Positions 45,658 to 55,200 of a stretch of 64,000 bases of DNA are shown here, piece after piece. Source of the stretch: Stigmatella aurantiaca. Its GTDB lineage: Bacteria > Myxococcota > Myxococcia > Myxococcales > Myxococcaceae. A program made the position numbers and the translations under genes. The notes under the pieces were generated by a model. It had not been told where the DNA came from and did no database searches. It was given only the letters and a program-made list of their open reading frames with translations. Every line of letters begins with the position of its first letter. The stretch's first letter is position 1. The stretch covers positions 992,001 to 1,056,000 of the forward strand of contig NZ_FOAP01000001.1 of NCBI RefSeq assembly GCF_900109545.1. Direction: 5' to 3'.

Positions 45658-46554
45658 TCACCGTTTGGGCGGGGGGCGGGTGGCCCGCTCCAGCTCCGAC
45701 GCGAAGAGTTCGCAGACCTGTCGCACCCGCGGGATGTCGAGCGCGGATCGGGCGCACACCAGGTAGTACGAGCGGTTGAGGAGCGGTCCCAGCTCGATGG
45801 GCAGGGGGATGAGGGACGTGGGCGGGGCGTGCGGGGAGTACAGCCGGGGGAGCGGCAGGGCCCCGAGGCCCGCCTTCGCCGCCTCGAGGAGCACCAGGAG
45901 GCTGTCGGAGGTGAACACCGGGGTGAACCCGGGGACGAGCTTCGCGAGCTGGGGGTGGGGGTACAGGGAGTCGAGCGGGGGCGCCCAGGAGAGCCAGGGC
46001 AGCTCGCTCAGGCGGGGCTTGCGCGGCAGCTTCGCGGCGAGCGCCTTCGAGACGAAGACGGCGCTCTCCAGGGTGAAGGCCTTCACCACCTTCAGCCCCT
46101 CTGGCTCCGGCTCCTTGGTGCGCAGCGCGAGGTCCGCCTCGCCCCGGTGGAGATCCAGGTACTGGGTGCTGGCGAGCACCTCCAGGCGCAGGCCCGGGTG
46201 CTGTCCGGCGAGCCAGGCCGCGAAGGGCACCAGGAAGGCCACGCTCACGTAAGGGGGCGCCGTGATGCGGACGAGCCCCCCGGGGGCGCCCTCGGAGGAC
46301 TCCGCCGCCCGGCTCACCTCGCCGGCCCACTCCGCCATCCGCCGCGCCGGCAGGAGCAGCCGCTCGCCCGCGCCCGTCAGCGTGGCGCCCTCGGCGCTGC
46401 GCCGGAAGAGCGTCATGCCCAGCGTGTACTCCAGCGCCGCCAGGCGGCGGCTCACCGTGGGCTGGCCGATGCGCAGCTTGCGCGCCGCCTGGCTCAGGCT
46501 TCCCGTCTCCGCCACGGCCAGGAACAGCCGCACGTCTTCCCAGGGGATATCCAT
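45658..46554 (-). CDS. LysR-family transcriptional regulator
   Basis: A 298-residue regulator. The N-terminal helix-turn-helix is DVRLFLAVAETGSLSQAARKLRIGQPTVSRRLAALEYTLG. The effector domain (about 90-290) is complete. It is divergently transcribed from the metallo-hydrolase lipoprotein gene at 46656, with about 100 bases between them. LysR proteins usually control the divergent neighbour, so this regulator probably activates that gene (inference). The frame is open to an ATG at 46611, but ATG 46554 gives the standard N-terminus. Confidence 0.9.
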   Translation of the reverse strand: MDIPWEDVRLFLAVAETGSLSQAARKLRIGQPTVSRRLAALEYTLGMTLFRRSAEGATLTGAGERLLLPARRMAEWAGEVSRAAESSEGAPGGLVRITAPPYVSVAFLVPFAAWLAGQHPGLRLEVLASTQYLDLHRGEADLALRTKEPEPEGLKVVKAFTLESAVFVSKALAAKLPRKPRLSELPWLSWAPPLDSLYPHPQLAKLVPGFTPVFTSDSLLVLLEAAKAGLGALPLPRLYSPHAPPTSLIPLPIELGPLLNRSYYLVCARSALDIPRVRQVCELFASELERATRPPPKR

Positions 46555-46655
46555 GGATGCATAGGGCCATGCCGAGACAGCGGATTCCAATCCAATTTTG
46601 AATGGGTACAAAGGCCCTGTTCCCCGCTGCTCCTTCTCACCCCGAGGCCGTTCTC

Positions 46656-47573
46656 ATGCGAAAGCTCCTGTCCCTCTGCGTTGGCGTGCTCCTGTTCACC
46701 GGCTGCGCCACGGGCTCCCACGACACCCAGAAGTCTTCCCTCGGCGTTCCGCGGCCGTTCTCGGCCCTGGAGGCCGTCATTGATTCGCCCGGCACGGTGA
46801 CGGTGGAGACCATTGCCTCCAGCGACTGGGAGGCGGACCGTGGGGGGCTCATCAACCTGCAACACCCCCGCGCCCAGGCCGCGGGGCTGACCCCGGGCCA
46901 AGAGCCCGTTCAGGTCTACTTCCACGTGCTGAAGCACCCCACGCAGGGCACCTTCCTCATCGAGACGGGCGTCGAGCGGGCCATGCGCGACGCGCCCACG
47001 CAGGCGGCCTTCGGCGCGATGGCGGACTCCCTGAAGGGCATGAAGTTCAACATGCCCCTGGGCGACTGGCTGGCCCAGCAGAAGGAGGCCCCCCGGGCCG
47101 TGTTCCTCACGCACCTGCACTTCGATCACATCTCGGGCATGGCGGACGTGCCCGCGAAGACCGCCATCTACACGGGCCCCGGGGAGCTGGCCTCCAGCGA
47201 GCATGCCGATGCGGTGATTCGTGAGGGCACGCAGCGGGCGCTCCAGGGCAAGGACCCCATCCGCGAGTGGGCCTATGAGGCCGACGCGGCCGGGCGCTTC
47301 GCCGGGGTGGTGGACGTCTTCGGCGATGGCTCGGTCTGGGCGCTCTGGGTCCCTGGCCACACGCCGGGCAGCACCGCCTACCTCGTGCGCACCCCGCAGG
47401 GCCCCGTGCTGTTCACCGGAGATGCCTGCCACACGCGCTGGGGCTGGGAGCACGACGTCGAGCCGGGCACCTTCTCGGAGGACATCGCCCGGAGCGCCGG
47501 CAGCCTCGCGCAGCTGCGCCGGCTCGCGGCGGAGCACCCGGCCATGGACGTGCGCTTCGGCCACCAGCGGTAG
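46656..47573 (+). CDS. Metallo-beta-lactamase-fold hydrolase, lipoprotein
   Basis: A 305-residue lipoprotein: signal peptide with lipobox LFTGC, so the enzyme is membrane-anchored in the periplasm. The metal site HLHFDH is near residue 150. A second ligand lies in VPGHTPGSTAYL, and the aspartate in FTGDACHTRWGW. This is the arrangement of lactonase/MBL-fold hydrolases that act on N-acyl homoserine lactones or similar esters. The substrate is unknown. The LysR gene at 45658 is the likely regulator. Confidence 0.9.
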   Translation: MRKLLSLCVGVLLFTGCATGSHDTQKSSLGVPRPFSALEAVIDSPGTVTVETIASSDWEADRGGLINLQHPRAQAAGLTPGQEPVQVYFHVLKHPTQGTFLIETGVERAMRDAPTQAAFGAMADSLKGMKFNMPLGDWLAQQKEAPRAVFLTHLHFDHISGMADVPAKTAIYTGPGELASSEHADAVIREGTQRALQGKDPIREWAYEADAAGRFAGVVDVFGDGSVWALWVPGHTPGSTAYLVRTPQGPVLFTGDACHTRWGWEHDVEPGTFSEDIARSAGSLAQLRRLAAEHPAMDVRFGHQR

Positions 47574-47580
47574 CCCCCGT

Positions 47581-50500
47581 TCACGGCAGGGCGGCATCCC
47601 CCCAGCGCTGGCGGACGAGCTCCAGGACGCGGGCATTCTCCGGCACCTGGCTCAGGAAGCGCTCGCGGCCGGCCGCATCGGAGATGCCCTGGAGACGGGA
47701 GCGCAGGTAGGCCAGGGCCTGGTGCAGGGCCTGTTCTCCGGCGGCGGTGTCGCCCTGGGCGAAGCACGCGTCGGCGAGGAGCTGGAGTGGCCCCACACCG
47801 GCCACGCCCTCGCCCCCCATGACGGCGGCGTGGCGCCGCGCGTTTTCCGCCTCGAGCCGGGCCTCCGCCACGTGCCCCTGGCGCCACAAGAGGGCCGCCA
47901 GGCTCCAGCGTGCCAGGGCCCGGAAGGGCCGGAAGGGCTCCAGCACGTCACAAGCCTTGCGCGCCTGCTCCAGGGCCTCGTCCTTCTGTCCCTCCCCGGC
48001 GGCCACGCGCGCCAGCACCAGGTACGCCGAGCCGAGGTGGACCCGGTTGAGCGAGGGGGGCTCCACCCACTCGCGCACCAGCTCCCGTGCTTCCCGCAGG
48101 TGGGCGGGCTCGGGACTGGCCGACAGCACGAGCGCCAGGGTGTGCCGGGCATGGGTGATGGGGAAGGGCTGGCCCACGCGCAGCGCCAGGGCCATGCCCC
48201 GGCGGGCGCGCTCCTGCGCGCTTTCCGGGTTGCCGAGTTTCAGCAGTGCATGCGCCGACCAGGTGAAGGCCGCCACCTCGTCCCGCTCCGCGCCGGCGTC
48301 CTGCAAGGAGGACTCGGCCTGCTCGGACCAGGCCAGGGCCTTCTGCGGCTCTCCCAGGAGGTAGAGATCCCGGAAGCAGTACACGATGTTCCTCCAGCCC
48401 CGCACGACGCTGTCCCGGGCGAGGATGTCCCGCCCTTGCGCCTCCAGGTGGTCGAAGCAGGCCTGGGCCTCCTGGCGGTCCCCGAAATAGGCGACCATGC
48501 TGCCCATGAAGCAGACCGCCAGGAAGTAGTCGCTCCGGGCCTCGGGCTCCGGGGCCGTCTCCAGCAGCAGGCGGTGGAGGCCGAGCAGGTACTCCCGCTG
48601 CCCGAGCTGGGCGCAGCCCAGGCTCAGGCCGCTGATGAGCTTGCTCCAGGCGGCGCTGCCCTGCTGGAGATGGGGCAGCACGGCCTTGCCCGCCTCGGTC
48701 ATGGTGATGAAGTCATCCATCCAGAAGGCCGCGGTGGCCTGCAGCGCGCGCAGCCGGAGCCCCGCTTCTCCGTCGGGCTCCAGCGCCCAGGCCGCCTCCA
48801 TGCACCGCTGCATGCCTTGCATGTCGTGCCGGTCGAAGAGGTGCTCGGCGGCCAGGCTGTAGAAGTGGATGGCGCGCGCGGGCCACTGACCGGACCGGAA
48901 GTGCCCGGCGAGGACCTGGGGATCATTCTCGCCGGCCTGCTCCAGCCACAGCCCCGCCCGCCGGTGGCCCGTGGGCTTGTCCCCGCTGGGCACCAGCTCG
49001 TAGGCCGCGTCCCGCACGAGGGCATGGCGGAAGCGGTATTCGCGCTCCCCCGGGAAGCGGCTCGTGGGATGGGCCTCCACCAGCTCCAGCTCCACGAGCT
49101 GCTGGAGCCAGCGCTCCAGGGAGGTTCCGGCGGACTCCTCGCCCAGCAGGGCCCGCACGCCCCCCGTCCAGAAGAGGCGGCCCAGGAAGCTGGCCGCCAG
49201 CAGCACCTGCCGGGCCTGGGGCTCCAGCCGCCCCAGCCGCGCCTGGAGCATGGCCAGCACCGTCCGGGGAACATCCGTGCCCTGGCCCTCGGCCTCCCCG
49301 CGGATCAGCTCCTCCAGGTACAAGGGGTTGCCGGAGGCCTGTTCCACCAGCCGGTCCACAAGCGCCCCGGGTGCCTTCGTCCCCAGGACTTCCCGGGCCA
49401 GCCGCGCCGCCGCCCGGGCGTTCAGCCCGTGCAGGGGCAGCTCCCGCATGCGGGGCGCCCCCAGCTCCGGCAGCGCCTGCTCCACCCCGGGCCGGGCCAG
49501 CGCCAGGACCATGAAGGGCTGATCCTTCAAGTCCCGCAGGGCCTCGTCCACCAGCCGCGCGGTGAGCGTATCCCCCCAGTGCAGATCCTCCAGGACGAGC
49601 AACACGGGGTGGTGGGCGCACTCGGCCCGCAGGAAGGCCCCCAGCGCCCGGCTCACCTGGGCGCTCATCTGCTGGGGGTTGCCGCGCACGGCCTGGAGCC
49701 GGGGGACCGCTTCGTCCGGGAAGGGGGTGCCGCACAGCTCGCCGAGAAACGCGGTGGTCTCCAGGGCCGCCTCGGGGGGCAGGTGCCGCGCGAGCCGGTG
49801 CTGGAGCCGCTCCCGGCGGAGCTCCAGCGGCTCGAGGCCCGTCAGTCCGCACAGCTGGCACAGGGCCTGGCCCAGCAGCCCCTGGGCCGAGCCGGCGCGC
49901 ATGGGGTCTCCCCGGCCCAGCAGCACCTGCACCGGCCGCTGTTCGCGCTCCAGCCGGCGCATGAACTCGTGGCGGAGGCGGGACTTGCCCATGCCCGCAG
50001 GGCCCTTCACCAGCACCGCCTGCGCGGAGGACTCGCGCACGCAGGTGTGGAAGAGCAGCTCCAGCTGGGCCAGCTCCTGCTCCCGGCCCACGCAGGGCGT
50101 GGGCTTGCCCAGCAGGGGGCGGGAGTCATCCACGCCCAGCGGGGCCCCCTGCAGCAGGAACAGCCCCGAGGGGGAGCGGGTGCAGGGGAAGCGGGTTCCC
50201 AGCAGCCCCTCGGTGACGTCGTCCATCACCACGGGCGCGGGGCCTCCCGCGGGCAGCTGCTCGAGGCGCTGCAGCAGCTGGCCGGCCCGGTCCATGGCCT
50301 CGCCCACCGTCCCTCGGCCCTCCCGCCGGCCCTGGCCCGTGGTGAGCACCACGGCGGTGCCGGGAACGTGCTCCTGGATGAGCAGCGCGCAGCGGGCCGC
50401 GAGGACCGCTGAGTCCGTGGCGGACCCATGCAGGGCCACCAGGGTGAGGGCCAGGGAGCCATCGGCCATGGGCTCCACCTGGCCGCCATGGGGAGACAAC

Positions 50501-51552
50501 CAGGTGCGCAGCTGGCCGTGCAGCGTGTGCCAGGGATGGCCGTGCTCCCCGGCGGGTGGGGGGGGCGTGCGGGAGGTGGCCAACAGCACGCTGACGAGCT
50601 GCTGCTCGGCCTGAACCAGTCCCGGCAGCGGGCTCTCCGCGACGGAGGGCGCGGAGGGGCCCGCCGCGCCGGGCAGGGGCAGGGCCTCCAGGGCCGCCAC
50701 CAGGCGGGAGGCATCCGGGAGCCGGTGCGCGGGGTCCTTCGCCAGCGTCCGGCGGAGCAGCTCCTCCAGGGCCTCGGGCAGCTCGGGCCGCAGCGAGCGC
50801 AGCGGCTCCGGCTCGGTGAAGAGAATCTTGGCCAGGACGGCGACGAGGTGGGGCGCGGCGAAGGGACGGCTGCCCGTCAGACACTCGTAGAGCACGCAGC
50901 CCAGGGAGAAGATGTCGGCGCTGGGCGTCAGCCCGGCGCGGTGCGAGACCTGCTCGGGGGCCATGTAGCCCGGAGTCCCGAGGATGGTCTGGCTGGCGGT
51001 GAGCGACACCGAGGGTGCCAGGGAGCGCGCCAGACCGAAGTCCAGCAGCACGGCGTCTCCGGGCTGGCCCTGGCGAAGGAAGAGGTTCGAGGGCTTGAGG
51101 TCCCGGTGGATGATGCCGCGCCCGTGCGCCACGGCGAGCGCCTGGGCCACGCGGTGCAGCAGCGCCAGCGTCTCCTGGAGGCTCAAAGGCTGGCGCACGA
51201 GCCGCTGGGCCAGGTCCTCGCCCTCCAGCCACTGCATGGCCAGGAAGGGGCGGCCGTCCTCGGCCTGGCCGTGGGCCACGTACGTGACGATGCCGGGGTG
51301 CTCGAGGCCGGCCAGCATGGAGGCCTCGCGGGCAAAGCGTTGCAAGGCCTCTGGGCTCTCGGCGCGCAGGAGTTTGAGCGCCACCTGTTGCCCGGTCGTG
51401 ACGTCCTCGGCGCGGTAGACTTCGCCCATGCCACCTTGTCCCACCAGGGACCGGAGCGTGAAGCGCTGGGCGATGCGGGCGGCAGAGGGCAGGGCGGAGA
51501 CTTCGGGCCCTGGAAGCCGGGCCCCGCCAGGCCGGCTGGAGATGCTGTCCAT
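47581..51552 (-). CDS. Ser/Thr protein kinase fused to degenerate cyclase-like domain, AAA ATPase and TPR array
   Basis: A 1323-residue soluble signalling protein. Residues about 30-290 are a Hanks-type kinase with GQGGMGEVY (glycine loop), VALKLL (Lys), IIHRDLKPSN, LLDFGLA and GYMAPEQ. Residues about 320-490 resemble a class III nucleotide cyclase domain (QQLVSVLLATS, MADGSLALTLVAL, VLTTGQGRREGRGTVGEAMDRAGQL), but the two catalytic aspartates are not recognisable. Residues about 500-760 form a STAND-type AAA ATPase (CVGREQELAQLELLF, GPAGMGKSRLRHEF, LLVLEDLHWGDTLTARLVDEAL). Residues about 850-1320 are a TPR-like helical array. Such proteins are abundant in myxobacteria and link phosphorylation to ligand-controlled scaffold assembly. 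No partner is known here; an ECF-like sigma gene lies divergently. Confidence 0.9.
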   Translation of the reverse strand: MDSISSRPGGARLPGPEVSALPSAARIAQRFTLRSLVGQGGMGEVYRAEDVTTGQQVALKLLRAESPEALQRFAREASMLAGLEHPGIVTYVAHGQAEDGRPFLAMQWLEGEDLAQRLVRQPLSLQETLALLHRVAQALAVAHGRGIIHRDLKPSNLFLRQGQPGDAVLLDFGLARSLAPSVSLTASQTILGTPGYMAPEQVSHRAGLTPSADIFSLGCVLYECLTGSRPFAAPHLVAVLAKILFTEPEPLRSLRPELPEALEELLRRTLAKDPAHRLPDASRLVAALEALPLPGAAGPSAPSVAESPLPGLVQAEQQLVSVLLATSRTPPPPAGEHGHPWHTLHGQLRTWLSPHGGQVEPMADGSLALTLVALHGSATDSAVLAARCALLIQEHVPGTAVVLTTGQGRREGRGTVGEAMDRAGQLLQRLEQLPAGGPAPVVMDDVTEGLLGTRFPCTRSPSGLFLLQGAPLGVDDSRPLLGKPTPCVGREQELAQLELLFHTCVRESSAQAVLVKGPAGMGKSRLRHEFMRRLEREQRPVQVLLGRGDPMRAGSAQGLLGQALCQLCGLTGLEPLELRRERLQHRLARHLPPEAALETTAFLGELCGTPFPDEAVPRLQAVRGNPQQMSAQVSRALGAFLRAECAHHPVLLVLEDLHWGDTLTARLVDEALRDLKDQPFMVLALARPGVEQALPELGAPRMRELPLHGLNARAAARLAREVLGTKAPGALVDRLVEQASGNPLYLEELIRGEAEGQGTDVPRTVLAMLQARLGRLEPQARQVLLAASFLGRLFWTGGVRALLGEESAGTSLERWLQQLVELELVEAHPTSRFPGEREYRFRHALVRDAAYELVPSGDKPTGHRRAGLWLEQAGENDPQVLAGHFRSGQWPARAIHFYSLAAEHLFDRHDMQGMQRCMEAAWALEPDGEAGLRLRALQATAAFWMDDFITMTEAGKAVLPHLQQGSAAWSKLISGLSLGCAQLGQREYLLGLHRLLLETAPEPEARSDYFLAVCFMGSMVAYFGDRQEAQACFDHLEAQGRDILARDSVVRGWRNIVYCFRDLYLLGEPQKALAWSEQAESSLQDAGAERDEVAAFTWSAHALLKLGNPESAQERARRGMALALRVGQPFPITHARHTLALVLSASPEPAHLREARELVREWVEPPSLNRVHLGSAYLVLARVAAGEGQKDEALEQARKACDVLEPFRPFRALARWSLAALLWRQGHVAEARLEAENARRHAAVMGGEGVAGVGPLQLLADACFAQGDTAAGEQALHQALAYLRSRLQGISDAAGRERFLSQVPENARVLELVRQRWGDAALP

Positions 51553-51749
51553 AGGGCCGCCAATCTACCGGCTTGCCGCCGGACAAGGGCCGTCTTGCGT
51601 GTCACAGCCACGCGACAGCGTGCTCCCGCCACGCGGGAAGGAGGCCAAGACGCGCCTCGTTCGCCTGCTTCCCTCGGAGCCAAGGGCCTCCCAGGGCTGG
51701 CACGGCGGGTGCTGAAGGGGCCAGCACACCTTCGACGGCTCACGCAGAC

Positions 51750-52322
51750 ATGAAGACCCTCATTTCTTCCCTGGACAGCCCCCTGCCGCTCCTCCCTCCG
51801 GAGGCAGGGTGTGGGAGTGGCCTGTTCGCCGCCCAGCACCGGGGGTGGCTCCTGGCGCAAACCCTCCGCTGGTGCCGGGACCGGCAGGAGGCGGAGGACA
51901 TCGTCCAAGAAGCGTTGCTGCGCTTCCTACAGACGTTTCCAGAAGACGCGGGGCTTCCGCATCCCGGGGCGTGTGAGGCGTGGTTGCGCACCACCGCGAT
52001 GCGGCTCTTCTATGATCAATGCCGCAGGCGTCAGCTCCAGGCGCGCTGGGTGGAGGAGGCGGGCTGGAGTGGCACCGGCGCGGCCACCGAGCCCCCCGGC
52101 GCGTGGCCCGTGTATGACACCCTCACGGACGCGCAGCTCGGGGAGGCCATCCATGCCCTGAGCCCGAAGCTGCGGACCACCTTCGAGCTTCACGCGGCGG
52201 GGCAGAAGTACCAGGACATCGCCCAGGCACTGGGGCTCTCGTTGGGGACGGTCTCCAAGCGGCTGTACGACGCCCGGGCCAAGCTCCACAAGCTTCTGCT
52301 TCCGCACGTCTGCCAGGCGTGA
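51750..52322 (+). CDS. ECF-type RNA polymerase sigma factor
   Basis: A 190-residue protein with sigma region 2 (RDRQEAEDIVQEALLRFLQTF, including DIVQE) and region 4 (LSPKLRTTFELHAAGQKYQDIAQALGLSLGTVSKRLYDARAKLHKLL). No anti-sigma gene lies next to it. It is divergent from the kinase-ATPase gene with about 200 bases between, and is followed after 103 bases by the sigma-54 activator. It may be controlled by the kinase (inference only). Confidence 0.9.
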   Translation: MKTLISSLDSPLPLLPPEAGCGSGLFAAQHRGWLLAQTLRWCRDRQEAEDIVQEALLRFLQTFPEDAGLPHPGACEAWLRTTAMRLFYDQCRRRQLQARWVEEAGWSGTGAATEPPGAWPVYDTLTDAQLGEAIHALSPKLRTTFELHAAGQKYQDIAQALGLSLGTVSKRLYDARAKLHKLLLPHVCQA

Positions 52323-52425
52323 GCGGACGCATTTCCTGCACGGCGGGGGCCCTGCTCCTGTAAGGACCCAGGTCACCTGTTCTCCTCGAGTTCCGCGACG
52401 GCCCGAGCACAGGTGGAGGCAGCCG

Positions 52426-54174
52426 ATGTCCAAGGAACTTCCGGCCCTGGTGGAGGCGCTCTACGCCGCGAGCCACTTCGAGCAGGCCGCGTTCGTCACG
52501 CTGCGGGCGCTGCTGCGCAGGGCGGAACAGGCGCTCGGCGCCAGTGGCTTCGCGCGGCAGGGCCGCCTGCTGCGGGGCACCGTGCACCTGCGGCCCGGGG
52601 ATGCGTACCGGCGGCTGGTGGCGTTGGACCAGGAGGCCCTGGAGGGCCGTCCTCTGGCGCCCGCGGCGCTCCGGGAGGAGGGGCCCCAGGTGGCGCTGCT
52701 GGCCTCCGCGTCCTCGTGGCGGGCGGTGGTGGCGCATGGCTGCGCGCTGTCGATCGACGTGGGGCTGGGCACCCTCCAGCCCCACCAGGAGCCCTCCCTC
52801 AGCCTGTCCGCCCCGCGCCTCACGGTGCCCTTTCCCCAGGACAGCCAGCAGCGGCTGCTGAGCCGGCAGGCCACGCACGTGTGCGTGCTGCCGCTGCGGG
52901 GGGCCGGGGGCCGCATCGATGGGATGGTCGCGCTGGAGGCCAGCTGCATGGCCGCGATTGGCCAGGAATTCATCTGGCGGGAGGTGAGCACGCCCCTGCA
53001 GCTCATCGTGGATGTGGCGGCCCCCTTTCTCACGGGGCTGCCCTCCCACGCGGAGGCCCCGCCGGAGACGGACGAGTACCTGCCGGTGGTGGGCGCCTCC
53101 ATGGCCAGCCTGGTGGGGGTGCTTCGCGTTTTCGCCCGGCAGGACGAGACGCTGCTGCTCAGTGGGCCCACGGGCGCGGGCAAGTCCCGGCTGGCGCGCT
53201 GGTGCCATGAGCACTCGTCCCGGCAGAAGGGGCCGTTCGAGAGCCTGGATCTGATGGTGGTGCCCGAGGAGCTGCAGATGGGCGAGCTGTTCGGGTGGCG
53301 CAAGGGGGCCTTCACGGGCGCCGTGCGGGACAACCCGGGGTTTCTGGCACGCTCGCAGGGCGGCACCCTGTTCATCGATGAGATCGACAAGCTGTCGCTC
53401 AAGGCCCAGGCGGGGCTGCTGCACCTGCTGGAGGAGCGCACCTACCGCACGCTCGGGGATGCGGCGAACACCCAGCGGGCCCACGTGCGCTTCATCATCG
53501 GCACCAACGTGGACCTGCACGAGGCGGTGCGCCGGGGGACGTTCCGGGAGGATCTGTACTACCGCATCAACGTGCTCCCCGTGCGGATTCCCTCCCTGGA
53601 CGAGCGCCGGGATGAGATCAGCGCCTGGGCGCGGCACATGCTCGCGCGCCACCACGCGGAGAAGAACCCGGAGGGCACGGTGCGCCTGTCCCCCGAGGCG
53701 GCGCTGCGGCTGGAGCGGGGCGCCTGGCCCGGCAACCTGCGGCAGCTCGACAACATCATCCGGCGCGCCTACACGCTGGCCCTGGTGCAGCAGGGTGAGA
53801 GCCGCCAGGCGCTGGAGCTGGGCGAGGCGCATGTCCAGCAGGCCCTGTCCTATGAGGAGGTCTCCCAGGGCTCGCTCGTGGAGGCGATGTGCCAGGCGGC
53901 GCGGGCGTTCGTGATGGAGGCCCAGCGGCGAGGCGCGCCGCTCGACATTGATTTGGCCGAGAGCCTGCGGGGCTTTGTCCTGGCCGAGGCCGTCCAGCAA
54001 GTGGGCCGGGAGGAAGCCTTCCGGCTCGTGGGGCGCGAGTCCCTGGTGAAGAGCCGCAACCACCTGAAGGCCCTGCGGCAGGAGGTGAAGAAGGCCGAGG
54101 CCCTGTGCGCCGAGGTTGGCCAGGCCCCTCCGTCCAGTCTCGCCCAGGCGGCCGCGGCGGAGGAGCGCCGGTAA
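52426..54174 (+). CDS. Sigma-54 interaction domain activator without receiver or FHA domain
   Basis: A 582-residue regulator. Residues about 1-215 form an N-terminal domain with GAF-like strands (VCVLPLRGAGGRIDGMVALEA). Residues about 225-455 hold the AAA+ sigma-54 domain: GPTGAGKS (Walker A), GAFTGA in RKGAFTGAVRD, GGTLFIDEIDKL (Walker B) and GTNVDLHEAVRRGTFREDLYYRINVLPVRIP. The C-terminal part has a weak helix-turn-helix (LAEAVQQVGREEAFRLVGRE), not a clear Fis type. GAFTGA shows it can activate sigma-54 polymerase. One GTCACC site lies 54 bases upstream (52372-52377). It could be the activator of the promoters at 8083 and 45159; that is a hypothesis. Confidence 0.9.
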   Translation: MSKELPALVEALYAASHFEQAAFVTLRALLRRAEQALGASGFARQGRLLRGTVHLRPGDAYRRLVALDQEALEGRPLAPAALREEGPQVALLASASSWRAVVAHGCALSIDVGLGTLQPHQEPSLSLSAPRLTVPFPQDSQQRLLSRQATHVCVLPLRGAGGRIDGMVALEASCMAAIGQEFIWREVSTPLQLIVDVAAPFLTGLPSHAEAPPETDEYLPVVGASMASLVGVLRVFARQDETLLLSGPTGAGKSRLARWCHEHSSRQKGPFESLDLMVVPEELQMGELFGWRKGAFTGAVRDNPGFLARSQGGTLFIDEIDKLSLKAQAGLLHLLEERTYRTLGDAANTQRAHVRFIIGTNVDLHEAVRRGTFREDLYYRINVLPVRIPSLDERRDEISAWARHMLARHHAEKNPEGTVRLSPEAALRLERGAWPGNLRQLDNIIRRAYTLALVQQGESRQALELGEAHVQQALSYEEVSQGSLVEAMCQAARAFVMEAQRRGAPLDIDLAESLRGFVLAEAVQQVGREEAFRLVGRESLVKSRNHLKALRQEVKKAEALCAEVGQAPPSSLAQAAAAEERR

Positions 54175-54189
54175 GCCCGGCGCCAGGGC

Positions 54190-55200
54190 TCAGGTGTGGC
54201 CCGCGAGTTCGAGGGCCAGGGGGACCTTCGCCAGCCGGCCGGGCTCCCGCGTGAGCCGGTGGGCCAGCCGGGCCACCCCCTCCAGCGGATCCACGGGCAG
54301 CTCCAGCCACTGCCACCCCAGCAGGGACAGCTGGGAGAACAGCTCGCGGCGCAGCAGCCCCTCGCGTGCCAGCAGCAGCGAGCCGCCGAGGCCGACGCGG
54401 ACGGGGCCCGTCAGGTGGCACCGGGAGGCCACGGCGGTGATGCCGGCCGCCAGCTCCCGGGCCGCTTCGGCCACGAGCGTCCGGGCCACGGTGTCCCCCT
54501 GGGCCGCCGCGGCGAGCACCGCCGGGGCGAAGCGGGCCGCCGTGAGCTTCGGGGAGGCGCCCTCGCCATGCATCCGCGCGCACAGGGCCTCGGCGCGGGT
54601 GGCCTTGCCGGAGGCCTCGGGGGCCTCGGCGTCCTCGCCCACCCAGGCCTCGGCCGCCTCGGCCAGGCGTGTCACCGGCCCCCGGCCATCCTGCATCCGC
54701 ACCACCGCGGCCAGCCCCCGGCGCCCCAGGTCGAAGCCTCCGCCCTCGTCGCTGAGCAGGTACTCCATGCCGGAGGCCCGGGCCCACTGCCCCTCGGGCG
54801 TCATGGCGGCGTAGCCCGTGCCCGTTCCGCAGATGGCCACGATGTCACACGCCCCGGCCGCCACCGGGGGAACGATGTCGTTCATCAGCCACAGCCGCTC
54901 GGCCCGCAGGGGCGCCAGGCCGCGCTCCGCCAGGGCCCGCAGCGCGGCCCCCGTCTCCTGGAGCGCCTGACGGGTGCTGGCGTTCGACAGGGCCAGGCAC
55001 GCGGTGCCCACCCGCTGAACCTCTCCGGGCCGTTGGCGCCACAGCCGCTCCAGCAGGCCGGCGAGGACGTCCAGGCCCCGGCCCCCGGTGCTCTGCGCGT
55101 TGCAGCTGGGCCCGTCGAGCCGGGTGAGGAGCCGGCCCTCGGCGGCGAGGCCCAGGCGCGTGGTGGAGCCCCCGCCGTCGACGACGAGATCGCACTTCAC
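54190..55200 (-). CDS. BadF/BadG/BcrA/BcrD-type sugar or cyclitol kinase
   Basis: A 336-residue ASKHA-fold kinase. It shows the phosphate-1 motif VDGGGSTTRLGL at the N-terminus, CDIVAICGTGTGYAAM in the second phosphate region, GMEYLLSDEGGGFDLGRRGL and GPVRVGLGGSLL. These match the BadF/N-acetylglucosamine kinase family. In validamycin pathways a kinase phosphorylates C7-cyclitols at C7; ValC is of a different (ROK-like) type, so this would be an unrelated replacement. The start is GTG 55200, overlapping the MFS stop by four bases (GTGA). It is the last gene of the cyclitol operon, ending 15 bases from the convergent activator gene. Confidence 0.85.
   Translation of the reverse strand: MKCDLVVDGGGSTTRLGLAAEGRLLTRLDGPSCNAQSTGGRGLDVLAGLLERLWRQRPGEVQRVGTACLALSNASTRQALQETGAALRALAERGLAPLRAERLWLMNDIVPPVAAGACDIVAICGTGTGYAAMTPEGQWARASGMEYLLSDEGGGFDLGRRGLAAVVRMQDGRGPVTRLAEAAEAWVGEDAEAPEASGKATRAEALCARMHGEGASPKLTAARFAPAVLAAAAQGDTVARTLVAEAARELAAGITAVASRCHLTGPVRVGLGGSLLLAREGLLRRELFSQLSLLGWQWLELPVDPLEGVARLAHRLTREPGRLAKVPLALELAGHT

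Noticed and set aside
47221-50412. A 1063-codon plus-strand frame opposite the kinase gene
   Set aside because: Antisense shadow of the kinase-ATPase; low-complexity translation without motifs.
52372-52377. Single GTCACC before the sigma-54 activator gene (also one at 10551)
   Set aside because: A six-base site is expected many times by chance in 64 kb; without the second copy and a sigma-54 promoter it is not evidence.
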